Below are positions 34,886 through 43,535 of a stretch of DNA of 64,000 nt, in pieces. The first letter of the stretch is position 1. Each line of letters opens with the position of its first letter. The stretch spans positions 329,577 through 393,576 of the forward strand of contig JAHRYW010000001.1 of NCBI GenBank assembly GCA_020621865.1, given 5' to 3'. The translations under genes and the position numbers were made by a program. The notes under the pieces are model-generated. The model had not been told where the DNA came from. It made no database searches and saw only the letters and a program-made list of their open reading frames with translations. The stretch is from Betaproteobacteria bacterium (lineage in GTDB: Bacteria; Pseudomonadota; Gammaproteobacteria; Burkholderiales; Rhodocyclaceae).

Positions 34886-36034
34886 TCAGGCTTCCAGGGC
34901 CTTGAGCGCCGCGTCGTAGCGGACCGGTAGATCGGCCGGGCAGTCCACGGTAATGCCCAGGTCGTGCATCAGGCCGTCCTTGAGGCCGTAGATCCAGCCG
35001 TGGATGGTGATTTTCTGGCCGCGCCCCCAGGCGTCCTTGACCACCGGCGTGTTGCACAGGCTGACCACCTGTTCAAGGACGTTCAGTTCGCACAGCCGGT
35101 CGTGGCGCTGCGCCTCGGGCAGGTGGTCGACCATCGCCTGGTGGCGGGTATGCACCTGCTGGACATTGTGCAGCCAGAAATCGACGATGCCGACCCGCGC
35201 CTTCTGCAGCGCCGCGCCGACGCCGCCGCAGCCGTAGTGACCGACGACCATGATGTGCTTGACCTTGAGCACATCGACGGCGTACTGGATGACCGACAGG
35301 CAGTTGAGGTCGGTGTGCAGCACCAGGTTGGCGACGTTGCGATGGACGAAGACCTCGCCGGGCAGCAGGCCGACGATCTGGTTGGCCGGCACCCGCGAGT
35401 CGGAACAGCCAATCCACAGGAATTCCGGCGTCTGCAGCTTGGCCAGCTTGTCGAAGTAGCTCGGGTCAACCTCCTGCATGCGCTGCGCCCAGGCACGGTT
35501 GAAGTCGAACAGGTGGGACAGGTTCTCGTTGCGGATTTCCCGCTCCGACCAGTTCTCCAGGTCGAGGGCCAGGAACATCGTGCCTTCGACCGGCGTCTGG
35601 TAATAGTTTGGTGCTTCGGTGAAGCCGAGCTCGCGGTAGAGCTTCACGGCCATCCGCATATTGGGCAAGGTGTCGATGATCAGCTTGCGGTAGCCGATTT
35701 CCTTGGCTGCCTTGATCGCCGCCAACGCCAGCGCGGCGCCGACGCCGTGGCCGCGTTCCTCGGGGGCGACATAAAGACGCTTCATTTCGCAGACGCCCTC
35801 GCTGTCGTTGAGCGGCCGCACGCCGACGCAACCGGCCGGCCGGCCGGCCACCTCGGCGTAAAACAGCCGGCCTTGCGGCGCGCCGTAGCCACCGGGCAGC
35901 GAGGCCATCTCCTGGTCGAAGTTCTGGTACGACAGGTCAACCCCCAGCCAGCCAGCGTAGTTGCGGAAGAACTGGCGGACATGTTCGAGGGCCTGGGCAT
36001 CGTCGGCGCTCAGCGTGCGGAGGGTGAGGGGCAT
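34886..36034 (-). CDS. GNAT acetyltransferase-beta-carbonic anhydrase fusion
   Basis: 382 residues in one frame. Residues 1-160 are a GNAT domain (MKRLYVAPEERGHGVGAALA is the acetyl-CoA loop, KLYRELGFTEAPNYY the end). Residues 165-382 are a beta-carbonic anhydrase with zinc ligands C210 (GCSDSR, with the Asp212-Arg214 dyad), H266 and C269 (GHYGCGG), plus VHRNVANLV. The enzyme half is full length for Can-type carbonic anhydrases, so it should hydrate CO2. What the acetyltransferase acts on is unknown. No stop or ribosome-binding site separates the halves. Confidence 0.88.
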   Translation of the reverse strand: MPLTLRTLSADDAQALEHVRQFFRNYAGWLGVDLSYQNFDQEMASLPGGYGAPQGRLFYAEVAGRPAGCVGVRPLNDSEGVCEMKRLYVAPEERGHGVGAALALAAIKAAKEIGYRKLIIDTLPNMRMAVKLYRELGFTEAPNYYQTPVEGTMFLALDLENWSEREIRNENLSHLFDFNRAWAQRMQEVDPSYFDKLAKLQTPEFLWIGCSDSRVPANQIVGLLPGEVFVHRNVANLVLHTDLNCLSVIQYAVDVLKVKHIMVVGHYGCGGVGAALQKARVGIVDFWLHNVQQVHTRHQAMVDHLPEAQRHDRLCELNVLEQVVSLCNTPVVKDAWGRGQKITIHGWIYGLKDGLMHDLGITVDCPADLPVRYDAALKALEA

Positions 36035-36206
36035 GCGGGCAACTCCTGATCAAACGGCAGAGACTGCCTAGTTTACCCGTTCACTGCCAAGTTCCTTCGA
36101 TGTTCGGGTATTCCACCCTTGCCAGCCAGCCGGCAGGCCGGGAGAATTGGCCGCTGGCCAAGTTTGTCTGCCATCCCCGCCCAGAGTTTTTTCGTCAAGG
36201 TTGTCC

Positions 36207-37232
36207 ATGTCCCTGCATTTTCCCCACGCCCATCCGCCGGCTGCCGGCGAGCTGATCGAAGTCGCCCCCGGCGTCTTCTGGTTGCGCATGCCGCTGCCTT
36301 TCCAGCTCGACCATATCAACCTCTGGCTGCTGCGCGACGGCGACGGCTGGGTGATCGTCGATACCGGTTTTCCCGATGACGGCGTGCGCGCTAGCTGGTC
36401 GACGATCCTCGACCGCCTCGACGGCCCGGTCAAGCAACTGATCGTCACCCATTTCCACCCCGACCATCTCGGCCTGGCCACCTGGTTGATGGAAAAGACC
36501 GGCGCTCCGCTGGCGATGACCACCGGCGAATTCCTGACCGCGCACGCGGTGTGGCACGAAGTCGGCGGCCACGGGGCACGCTTCATGGTCGAGCAGTTCC
36601 GCCAGCACGGGCTCGACGACGCCCATCTGGCCAGGTTTGCGACCCGCGGCTCGGGCTATCGCCAGGCGGTGCCAGCGCTGCCGGAGCACTACCAGCGCCT
36701 GAAGGCGGGCGACCATGCGACGGTCGATGGCAAAAAATGGCAGATTTTGATCGGCCACGGCCACGCCCCGGAACACATGGCGCTTTACTGCGCAGAACTC
36801 GGCGTGTTAATTTCGGGCGACATGCTTTTGCCGAGAATTTCCACCAATATCAGCGTTTTTGCAGCGACGCCCGAGGCAGACGCGCTGCGCTGGTACCTGG
36901 ATTCGCTGGACGACATGGCGCGGGAATTGCCGGAATCGACGCTCGTGTTGCCCTCACACGGGTTGCCCTTCATGGGGGTGCAGGAGAGGGTGCAGGCTTT
37001 GCAGGCGCATCACGAAGAGCGTCTGCAGGTACTGGAAAATAGCTGTGAACAAGCGCCACAGAGCGCAGCCGGGTTGCTCGATGTACTTTTCAATCGGGCG
37101 CTCGATACACACCAAACCATGTTCGCGATGGGCGAGGCGATTGCTCATCTGAACTATCTAGAAAAAGCTGGTCGGCTGACGCGTCACCGGGGGGCCGACG
37201 GTGTGATTCGCTATTCGCGGTTGAAGCAATAA
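36207..37232 (+). CDS. Metallo-beta-lactamase fold hydrolase upstream of phaC
   Basis: 341 residues. VTHFHPDHLGLATWL is the zinc motif; GHGHAPEHMALY, ISGDMLLP and LPSHGLPF carry the other ligands. The C-terminal winged-helix-like region (ALDTHQTMFAMGEAIAHLNYLEKAGRLTR) is typical of the branch seen near fatty-acid or CoA-ester metabolism genes. I start at MSLHFPHAHPP; the open frame extends 20 codons further up. phaC follows after 31 nt, so both may share a transcript. Confidence 0.82.
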   Translation: MSLHFPHAHPPAAGELIEVAPGVFWLRMPLPFQLDHINLWLLRDGDGWVIVDTGFPDDGVRASWSTILDRLDGPVKQLIVTHFHPDHLGLATWLMEKTGAPLAMTTGEFLTAHAVWHEVGGHGARFMVEQFRQHGLDDAHLARFATRGSGYRQAVPALPEHYQRLKAGDHATVDGKKWQILIGHGHAPEHMALYCAELGVLISGDMLLPRISTNISVFAATPEADALRWYLDSLDDMARELPESTLVLPSHGLPFMGVQERVQALQAHHEERLQVLENSCEQAPQSAAGLLDVLFNRALDTHQTMFAMGEAIAHLNYLEKAGRLTRHRGADGVIRYSRLKQ

Positions 37233-37263
37233 TCCGCTACGTACTGACAGAGGGAGTTTCAAG

Positions 37264-39099
37264 ATGTCGCAGCAAACCGAAAATCCGGCCGTGAACCTGC
37301 CGAACCCGGCCGATATGGCCAAGACCTACGCCGAAGTCGCGCAGCGCGCTTCGCGAGTGATCACTCACTTCATGGAAAAGAAGGCCAAGGAAGGCGTCGA
37401 TGCGCCGGCCGACGAACTGGGCGTGGCCAAGGCCTTCATGGACCTCTCGGCCCGTCTGATGGCCAATCCGTACAAGATGGCCCAGACCCAGATGAACATG
37501 ATGTGGGACTACTTCTCGCTGTGGCAGGGTTCCATGATGAAGATGATGGGCATGCCCGGCGCCACTCCGGTCGCTGCCCCGAAGAAGGGCGACAACCGCT
37601 TCAAGGACGAGGACTGGGAACAGCATTTCCTGTTCGACTTCGTCAAGCAGTCCTACCTGATCGCCGCCCGTCATATTCACGACACTGTCAGCGGTACCGA
37701 AGGCCTGGACGAATCGACCCAGCAAAAGGTCAACTTCTTCACCCGCCAGTACATCGATGCCCTGTCGCCGTCCAATTTCGCCCTGACCAATCCGGAAGTC
37801 TTCCGTGAAACAGTCAAGAGCCACGGCCAGAACCTGATCAAGGGCCTGAACAACCTGCTGCACGACGTCGAATCCGGCGACGGCCAGTTGCGCATCCGGA
37901 TGACCGATACCTCGGCCTTCGAAATGGGCAGGAACGTCGCCACGACGCCGGGCAAGGTGGTCTTCCAGAACGAACTGTTCCAGTTGATCCAGTACAACCC
38001 GACCACCCCGGAACAGAACAAGAAGCCCTTCCTGATCGTTCCGCCGTGGATCAACAAGTACTACATCCTCGACCTGCGCGAGAAGAACTCGATGGTCAAG
38101 TGGGCGACCGACCAGGGCCACACCACCTTCATCATGTCGTGGATCAATCCGGACGAGAAGCTGGCCGCCAAGTCCTTCGAGAACTACCTGCTCGAAGGCT
38201 CGCTGGAAGCGATCAACCAGGTTTGCGCCCACACCGGCGAGGACAGCGTCAACCTGGCCGGCTACTGCCTGGGCGGCACGCTGACCATGACCACGCTGGC
38301 CTACATGGCCGCCAAGAAGGACAAGCGCGCCAATTCGGCGACCTTCTTCACGACCATGCTCGACTTCTCTGACCCGGGCGAACTGGGCATCTTCCTCGAC
38401 GAAGGCGCGGTTTCCGGCCTGGAAAAGAAGATGGCCGAGCGCGGCTTCCTCGAAGGCTCGGAAATGGCCGGCACCTTCAACATGCTGCGCGCCAACGACC
38501 TGATCTGGTCCTTCGTGGTCAACAACTACCTGATGGGCAAGGATCCGTTCCCGTTCGACCTGCTCTACTGGAACTCCGATTCGACCCGCATGCCGGCCGC
38601 GATGCACAGCTTCTACCTGCGCAACATGTACCTCGACAACTTGTTGAAGGAACCCGGTGGCATCACCCTGGGCGGCGTCAAGATCGACATCTCCAAGGTC
38701 AAGACCCCGTGCTACTTCATATCGACCATCGAAGACCACATCGCGCCGTGGAAGAGCACCTACATGGGCGCCCGCCTGCCGTCCGGGCACACCAAGTTCG
38801 TCCTCGGCGGTTCCGGCCATATCGCCGGCATCGTCAATCCGCCGGCTGCCAACAAGTATGGTTTCTGGACTAACGACGCGACCGACGGCAACCTGCCGGA
38901 AAGCCCGGAAGATTTCCTGGCCGGCGCGACGCAGAACGCCGGTTCGTGGTGGACGCACTGGAACCAGTGGGTGACCAGCCTGCCGGGCGGTTCCGCCAAG
39001 GTCAAGGCACGCAAGCCGGAAGATGGTGCCCTGAAGGTCATCGAGGATGCGCCGGGTAGCTACGTCAAGTTCCGCCTGGACACCCAGAAGAAGGACTGA
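37264..39099 (+). CDS. phaC: Class I polyhydroxyalkanoate synthase
   Basis: 611 residues, slightly longer than class I PhaC of Cupriavidus. It polymerises 3-hydroxyacyl-CoA to PHA on granules. The N-terminal PhaC domain is followed by an alpha/beta hydrolase core with the lipase-like box AGYCLGGTL, catalytic C335, and the C-terminal HIAGIVNPP region holding the catalytic His. GAGGGAG precedes the ATG. A strong terminator follows, so transcription ends here; phaA and phaB are not in the window. Confidence 0.95.
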   Translation: MSQQTENPAVNLPNPADMAKTYAEVAQRASRVITHFMEKKAKEGVDAPADELGVAKAFMDLSARLMANPYKMAQTQMNMMWDYFSLWQGSMMKMMGMPGATPVAAPKKGDNRFKDEDWEQHFLFDFVKQSYLIAARHIHDTVSGTEGLDESTQQKVNFFTRQYIDALSPSNFALTNPEVFRETVKSHGQNLIKGLNNLLHDVESGDGQLRIRMTDTSAFEMGRNVATTPGKVVFQNELFQLIQYNPTTPEQNKKPFLIVPPWINKYYILDLREKNSMVKWATDQGHTTFIMSWINPDEKLAAKSFENYLLEGSLEAINQVCAHTGEDSVNLAGYCLGGTLTMTTLAYMAAKKDKRANSATFFTTMLDFSDPGELGIFLDEGAVSGLEKKMAERGFLEGSEMAGTFNMLRANDLIWSFVVNNYLMGKDPFPFDLLYWNSDSTRMPAAMHSFYLRNMYLDNLLKEPGGITLGGVKIDISKVKTPCYFISTIEDHIAPWKSTYMGARLPSGHTKFVLGGSGHIAGIVNPPAANKYGFWTNDATDGNLPESPEDFLAGATQNAGSWWTHWNQWVTSLPGGSAKVKARKPEDGALKVIEDAPGSYVKFRLDTQKKD

Positions 39100-39117
39100 G
39101 TTCTACCTTCGTCAAGC

Positions 39118-39143
39118 AAAGGGAGGCTGCGGCCTCCCTTTTT
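39118..39143 (+). terminator. Intrinsic terminator after phaC
   Basis: AAGGGAGGC and GCCTCCCTT pair around a 4-nt loop and are followed by TTT. The hairpin begins 19 nt after the phaC stop. Confidence 0.9.
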
Positions 39144-39205
39144 CATTTGGCGAACCGCTTTGCCCCTTGGTGGTCTTACGGATATCGAGCGAAAGGAGGC
39201 CTGCC

Positions 39206-39490
39206 ATGTTCGATTCTCCCGTTGTCTCCGTTCATATTCCCCCGGTGCTGCGCGGCTACTCCGGCGGACACGATGAAATCACCGCCAGCGGCGATACCGT
39301 CGGTGAAATCCTGGATGCCGTCGGCCACGAATTCCCGGCCATTCGCAAGGTCCTGATGTCGCCGGAGGGTGAGCTGAATCCGGGGGTCGCCGTCTTCCTC
39401 GGGGCGCGCAGCATTCGCGAACTGCAGGGCCTGAAGACACCGATCGACCTTGAAGAGGTGCTCAGTATCGTGCCGGTCGGCAAGCTGTAA
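39206..39490 (+). CDS. MoaD/ThiS-like ubiquitin-fold protein without C-terminal GG
   Basis: 94 residues: SVHIPPVLRGYSGGHDEITA, SGDTVGEILDAVGHEFPAIR and DLEEVLSIVPVGKL follow the beta-grasp pattern of MoaD-like small sulfur carriers. The usual end (IPPVAGG) is replaced by VPVGKL, so the C-terminal diglycine needed for adenylation and thiocarboxylation is absent. AAAGGAGG precedes the ATG. It may have another, non-carrier role, or be cleaved; the first is only inference. No mo/thi genes are adjacent. Confidence 0.7.
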   Translation: MFDSPVVSVHIPPVLRGYSGGHDEITASGDTVGEILDAVGHEFPAIRKVLMSPEGELNPGVAVFLGARSIRELQGLKTPIDLEEVLSIVPVGKL

Positions 39491-39491
39491 A

Positions 39492-39538
39492 CCGGATTTC
39501 GATTTTCGCCGAAATATCGGCTCGACCGTAGCATTTGC
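39492..39538 (+). repeat. Dispersed GACCGTAGCATT repeat, copy 3
   Basis: Intergenic copy with left arm GATTTTCGCCGAAATATCGG and the 12-base core at 39524-39535. Confidence 0.6.
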
Positions 39539-39597
39539 CCTAGGAGCAATGCTAGGCGGCGGAATCGGCTGGCATCGGGTATGCTTCGTCCATAATT

Positions 39598-40875
39598 ATG
39601 AACACGCGGCCAACCGGGGAGGCGGGCATGACTGGAAAAATGGTAGACAGGATAGGTCAGGCGCTGGAGCGCCATGAGCATCACACGGCCTTCGCGATTA
39701 CGTTGATGGAGCATTTGGTCGTGCCGACCTTTGTCCTTGACGCCGAGCAGCGGGTTCTGATCTGGAACCGCGCCTGCGAACGGCTGACCGGCATCCCGGC
39801 CGCCGAAGTGATCGGCACGCGCGATCACTGGCGCGCCTTCTACGACGCAGCGCGCCCCTGTCTGGCCGATCTGGTGGCGACCAAGGGCTACGAGCAGATC
39901 GCCGATCTCTATACCGTCTTCGAAGACCCCGCCGAACCCAGTTTCGGCGTCCATGCCGAGAACTGGTGCTGGATGCCGCGGCGCGGCGAGCGTTTGTACC
40001 TGGCCGTCGATGCCGGCCCGGTCTTTGACGAGTCCGGCAAGCTGATCGCTGTGGTCGAGACCTTGCGCGACGTGACCGAGAAACATCTGGCGCAGACCAA
40101 GGTCGAGGAGCAGGCCAGCCTGCTCAAGGCACATTTCGACGAACACCAGCGCGAAACCGAACTTGCCCGGCGCATCCTCGACCACCAGATCCGCAGCGAC
40201 CTGATGGAGCAGGCCGGCGTCCGCTATTCGGTGATCCCCGCCACCAACTTCTCCGGCGACATGGTCCTTGCCGCCCGCTCGCCGGCCGGCCGGCTCTACG
40301 CGATCCTGGCCGACGCCACCGGCCACGGGCTGTCGGCGGCGGTCAGCGTGCTGCCCATGGTGCAGGAATTCTACCGACTGGTGGAAATGTCCTCGCCGCT
40401 GAATGTCGTCGTCGAGTCGATCAACTTCCTGCTCGCCAATTCCCTGCCGCTCGGGCGCTTCGTCGCGGCAGCCTTCGTTTCGCTCGACGAGTATGCCCGT
40501 GAAGGCGAAATCTGGGTGGGCGGCGTTCCCGACGTGCTGTTGTTCGATGCGAACGGTGGTCTGGAACGTCGATTCCCGTCAAACAACCTGCCCTTGGGGA
40601 TCATGCGTAGCAGCGACGGTCTTGGCGGCATCGAGCCCTTCCGCTGGACGCATCAGGGGCAATTACTGCTCACGTCGGACGGCATCGCCGAGGCCAGTGG
40701 TTCGGATGGGGTCCAGTTCGGTGAAGAGCGGCTGCATCACGCCATCAAGCAAAAGGCCGCCGGCGAAACCCTGATCGACGCCCTGCAGCGCGGGCTGAGC
40801 GAACATCTTCAGGGCTGCCACGCCCATGACGACATGTCGATGCTCGTCATCGACTGCCCGGTTGGCGCCGCCTAA
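39598..40875 (+). CDS. PAS-PP2C (RsbU/SpoIIE-type) serine phosphatase
   Basis: 425 residues. A PAS domain (about 35-165, VPTFVLDAEQRVLIWNRACE) and a coiled coil precede a PP2C/SpoIIE phosphatase domain: YAILADATGHGLSAAVSVLP and LLTSDGIAEASGS have the metal-binding Asp residues. Such enzymes dephosphorylate anti-sigma antagonists in partner-switch pathways. Starts at 39598 and 39628 are both possible. A response regulator with an RsbW-type kinase domain lies 2.7 kb away, but no antagonist gene is seen. Confidence 0.88.
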   Translation: MNTRPTGEAGMTGKMVDRIGQALERHEHHTAFAITLMEHLVVPTFVLDAEQRVLIWNRACERLTGIPAAEVIGTRDHWRAFYDAARPCLADLVATKGYEQIADLYTVFEDPAEPSFGVHAENWCWMPRRGERLYLAVDAGPVFDESGKLIAVVETLRDVTEKHLAQTKVEEQASLLKAHFDEHQRETELARRILDHQIRSDLMEQAGVRYSVIPATNFSGDMVLAARSPAGRLYAILADATGHGLSAAVSVLPMVQEFYRLVEMSSPLNVVVESINFLLANSLPLGRFVAAAFVSLDEYAREGEIWVGGVPDVLLFDANGGLERRFPSNNLPLGIMRSSDGLGGIEPFRWTHQGQLLLTSDGIAEASGSDGVQFGEERLHHAIKQKAAGETLIDALQRGLSEHLQGCHAHDDMSMLVIDCPVGAA

Positions 40876-41327
40876 TGTCGCAATAGCGGCAACCTGGCCG
40901 AAAATTTCGGCCACTCGACGGCGTCTAGCATGTTCTTGACGACCAGGCCGAGTTCGGTATCGCCGGTGATTTCCAGCTCACGGCTGAAAAACAGCGTATC
41001 CGGGTCTTCCTGGCGGGCCAGCAACTGTAGATAGGCAGACAGATTGGCGGCAAAGGCCAGGTCCGGTTCGCGTTGCAGGCTGAAAACCGGGCGGAAGAGG
41101 CCGTTGCGGTAGGTGTAGCAGGCTTCTCCGCCGGTATCGAGGACGCGGACGCGGAACAGCTTGTCTTCAAGCAGGGCCAGTTCGCTCTCCGGCAGCAGAT
41201 TCATCTTCAGCGCCGCATTCAGCCCGCCGACCAGTGCCAGCGCGTGCGGCCATTGCGGCAGCTTGCGGCCAAGGCTGGCGACGAAGGTGGGCAGGCGAAA
41301 TTTCGGAATGGTAAAGCTGCCGTTCAT
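40872..41327 (-). CDS. ubiT: SCP2-domain ubiquinone accessory protein UbiT
   Basis: 151 residues, a single SCP2-like lipid-binding domain (FRVRVLDTGGEACYTYRNG, FFSRELEITGDTELGLVVKNMLD). UbiT binds hydrophobic ubiquinone intermediates. It follows ubiV by 15 nt in the order ubiU-ubiV-ubiT, the three genes needed for oxygen-independent ubiquinone synthesis. That linkage makes UbiT more likely than the aerobic UbiJ. Confidence 0.88.
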   Translation of the reverse strand: MNGSFTIPKFRLPTFVASLGRKLPQWPHALALVGGLNAALKMNLLPESELALLEDKLFRVRVLDTGGEACYTYRNGLFRPVFSLQREPDLAFAANLSAYLQLLARQEDPDTLFFSRELEITGDTELGLVVKNMLDAVEWPKFSARLPLLRH

Positions 41328-41342
41328 GATCCTGCTCCTCAG

Positions 41343-42245
41343 TTAGCTACCCAATTGGGCCAGCGCCTGCGCATGGTGCTGGACGATGCCGGCATCGCCG
41401 AACCAGTAGCCATCGACCAGGCCGCTGGCGCTCCATGTGCTGCTGTCGACCTGCACCGCCTCGCCACGCCGGGCGGCGTCGAAGGCGGCGATGATCGCGT
41501 TGATTTGCTGCTTTTGCGGGCTGATCCGAACAATGTCGATGCCCATCTGCAACATGTCCGGAAGCTCGTGCAACAGATTGTAGCTCTGCGCTGACATGGT
41601 CTGGATGCCGTTGATGGTCAGAAAATCCTGACCCTCGCGGGTCTTCAACGTCAAGCCTTCACTGTGGTCCAGACACTTGAACTGGCAGTCATCCTTGTTC
41701 AGGTCGTAGTGGCGCGCCGTGAAACAGCGGGCCGAGAAGGCCAGCGGAATCTTGCCGAAGGCGAAAACCTCGGTCTCGACGCCGGCCGGCCGGCTGCGGT
41801 GCAGCGTCTCGATCAGCGTCCGCGTCGCTTCCAGTGGCGGTATCCAGCGCTTCAGGCCGAAGCGGGCGAAGGAGGCCAGCGTCGCTTCGTTGTAGATGTT
41901 CAGATGCGGGCCGGCGACAAAGTCCTGGCCATGTACCAGGTTGACCGCGCCAAGGTCGTTGGCTTCAAGCATGCAGCCGGCGTCGTCAACCAGGCGGCGC
42001 AAGGCCTTCAGGTCGCTCTCCGATTCGAGCAGGGCCTGGGCCGAGACGACAACCTGCTTGCCGGCGTCGGTCAGGTCGCGGGCCAGGCCGATCCAGTCGG
42101 CGGTGCGCAACTGCTGGCGGCGCGAACAGACGACTTCGCCGACGTAGATGATGTCGAGCGCCGGGTTCTCCGACATCTCGGCATAAAACTCCATGACCTC
42201 GGCTTTGGGCCAGAAATAGAGCAGGGGGCCAAGCGACAGTTTCAT
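41343..42245 (-). CDS. ubiV: Ubiquinone anaerobic hydroxylation protein UbiV
   Basis: 300 residues, peptidase U32-like fold. The Cys set typical of UbiV 4Fe-4S binding is present (one Cys in VVCSRRQQL and others in [21 protein letters not shown] split at 20). With UbiU it hydroxylates ubiquinone precursors using prephenate instead of oxygen. I start at [12 protein letters not shown]; the open frame upstream overlaps ubiU out of frame. It begins 2 nt after ubiU. Confidence 0.92.
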   Translation of the reverse strand: MKLSLGPLLYFWPKAEVMEFYAEMSENPALDIIYVGEVVCSRRQQLRTADWIGLARDLTDAGKQVVVSAQALLESESDLKALRRLVDDAGCMLEANDLGAVNLVHGQDFVAGPHLNIYNEATLASFARFGLKRWIPPLEATRTLIETLHRSRPAGVETEVFAFGKIPLAFSARCFTARHYDLNKDDCQFKCLDHSEGLTLKTREGQDFLTINGIQTMSAQSYNLLHELPDMLQMGIDIVRISPQKQQINAIIAAFDAARRGEAVQVDSSTWSASGLVDGYWFGDAGIVQHHAQALAQLGS

Positions 42246-42247
42246 CG

Positions 42248-43264
42248 TTATCTCCACGGCCGGTTGTAGGCGCCGAGCGTCGCCTGGCTGCCTTCCGATA
42301 CCTTGGCCAGCTCGGCCTGCCAGGCCGGTTTGACGTGGAAGCGTTCGCTGCCGGCGCGCAGCGAGTCGAGTGCGGCGCGTAGGGTGCGGGTGACCTGGGT
42401 GACATAGGCCGGGCTGCGCTGGCGACCTTCGACCTTGATCGCGCGGACGCCGATCTTCAGGATCTCGGGCAGGATGGACAGCACATTGAGGCTGGTCGGT
42501 TCTTCGAGCGCGTAGTAGGTCTCGCCCTCGACTTCGAAGCGGCCCTTGCACAGCGTCGGGTAGCCGGCCGGCTCGTCGTCGCCGAAGCGGTCGATCAGGA
42601 TGCCGTTGAGTCTCGTTTCCATGACGCCGGGCTTCTTGTCCCATTTGACGTACTTGGCCGGCGAGCAGGCGCCGACGGTATTCGGCGATTCGCCACAGGC
42701 GTAGGACGACAGCCAGCAACGGCCCTCGTTCATCACGCACAGGCTGCCGAAGCCGAAGACCTCGATTTCGACGCTGGTGTTCTTGATCACATGCTCGACC
42801 TGGGCCAGCGTCAGCACGCGCGGCAGCACGGCGCGGCGGACGCCAAATTCGCGCTGGCAGAAATTGATCGCCTCGTAGCTGGTGGCCGAACCCTGGACCG
42901 ACAGGTGCAGGCGCTGCTGCGGATGGCGGTTGCGGGCGTAGTCGAGCAGCCCGACGTCGGCCAGGATGATCGCATCGACCCCCTGGTCGACGGCCGCATC
43001 GACGGCTTTCTGCCAGTCGGCGACGCGGCCGGCCTGGGCGAAGGTGTTGATTGCCAGCAACACCTCCCGACCCTTGTCGTGAGCGTAACGGATGCCTTCG
43101 GCCATGGTCTTCGGTTCGAAGTTCAGACCGGCGAAATTGCGGGCGTTGGTGTCGTTCTTGTAGCCGAGATAGACGGCATCGGCGCCGTTGTCGATGGCGG
43201 CCTTGAGGGCCGGCAGGCTGCCGGCCGGACAGACGAGATCGGGCAGGGAGGTCATGGCGGACAT
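42248..43264 (-). CDS. ubiU: Ubiquinone anaerobic hydroxylation protein UbiU (U32 family)
   Basis: 338 residues. [20 protein letters not shown] and [20 protein letters not shown] with the following [16 protein letters not shown] carry the Fe-S Cys residues of UbiU. Starts at 43264 (MSAMTSLPD) or 43255 (MTSLPD) are possible. First gene of the ubiUVT operon, with an FNR-type site about 50 bases upstream, consistent with induction without oxygen. Confidence 0.92.
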   Translation of the reverse strand: MSAMTSLPDLVCPAGSLPALKAAIDNGADAVYLGYKNDTNARNFAGLNFEPKTMAEGIRYAHDKGREVLLAINTFAQAGRVADWQKAVDAAVDQGVDAIILADVGLLDYARNRHPQQRLHLSVQGSATSYEAINFCQREFGVRRAVLPRVLTLAQVEHVIKNTSVEIEVFGFGSLCVMNEGRCWLSSYACGESPNTVGACSPAKYVKWDKKPGVMETRLNGILIDRFGDDEPAGYPTLCKGRFEVEGETYYALEEPTSLNVLSILPEILKIGVRAIKVEGRQRSPAYVTQVTRTLRAALDSLRAGSERFHVKPAWQAELAKVSEGSQATLGAYNRPWR

Positions 43265-43310
43265 CCGGATTATCAAGCGCCGGAGTATAGCCAGCGGCGG
43301 AATTTCGCCA

Positions 43311-43324
43311 TTGATCCTGGTCAA
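43311..43324. promoter_or_regulatory. FNR/ANR-type box upstream of ubiU
   Basis: TTGATCCTGGTCAA differs from the TTGAT-N4-ATCAA consensus at one base. It lies 47-60 nt before the ubiU start, a plausible activating position, and 212 nt before the divergent response-regulator gene. FNR control of ubiUV is known in E. coli. Confidence 0.65.
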
Positions 43325-43535
43325 AGGCAATATGTTTGCCACGAAAGGCGGCAAAGCTGCCTATTACCAAAGTAACAAAAATCGAATTATTGGAAAGTAT
43401 GTTAACATCGCCACGAAATTGAAAACCGGGCGGTACGGACTTGTTGGACGCATGTTGTCCGCTTGCAGGATGGTCGTAGTACGATCGGATTGTCGGAAAA
43501 CCCGCCCGGCGGGTTGAGGAAAGAAGAGGGGCCTA

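Noticed and set aside
34881-35057. 59-residue N-terminal extension of the EamA transporter
   Set aside because: It overlaps the carbonic anhydrase gene out of frame and has no transporter similarity; GTG at 34880 gives normal length.
41343-43370. Single 675-codon minus-strand gene
   Set aside because: The upstream half is an Arg/Pro-rich shadow of ubiU in another frame; ubiV starts at 42245.
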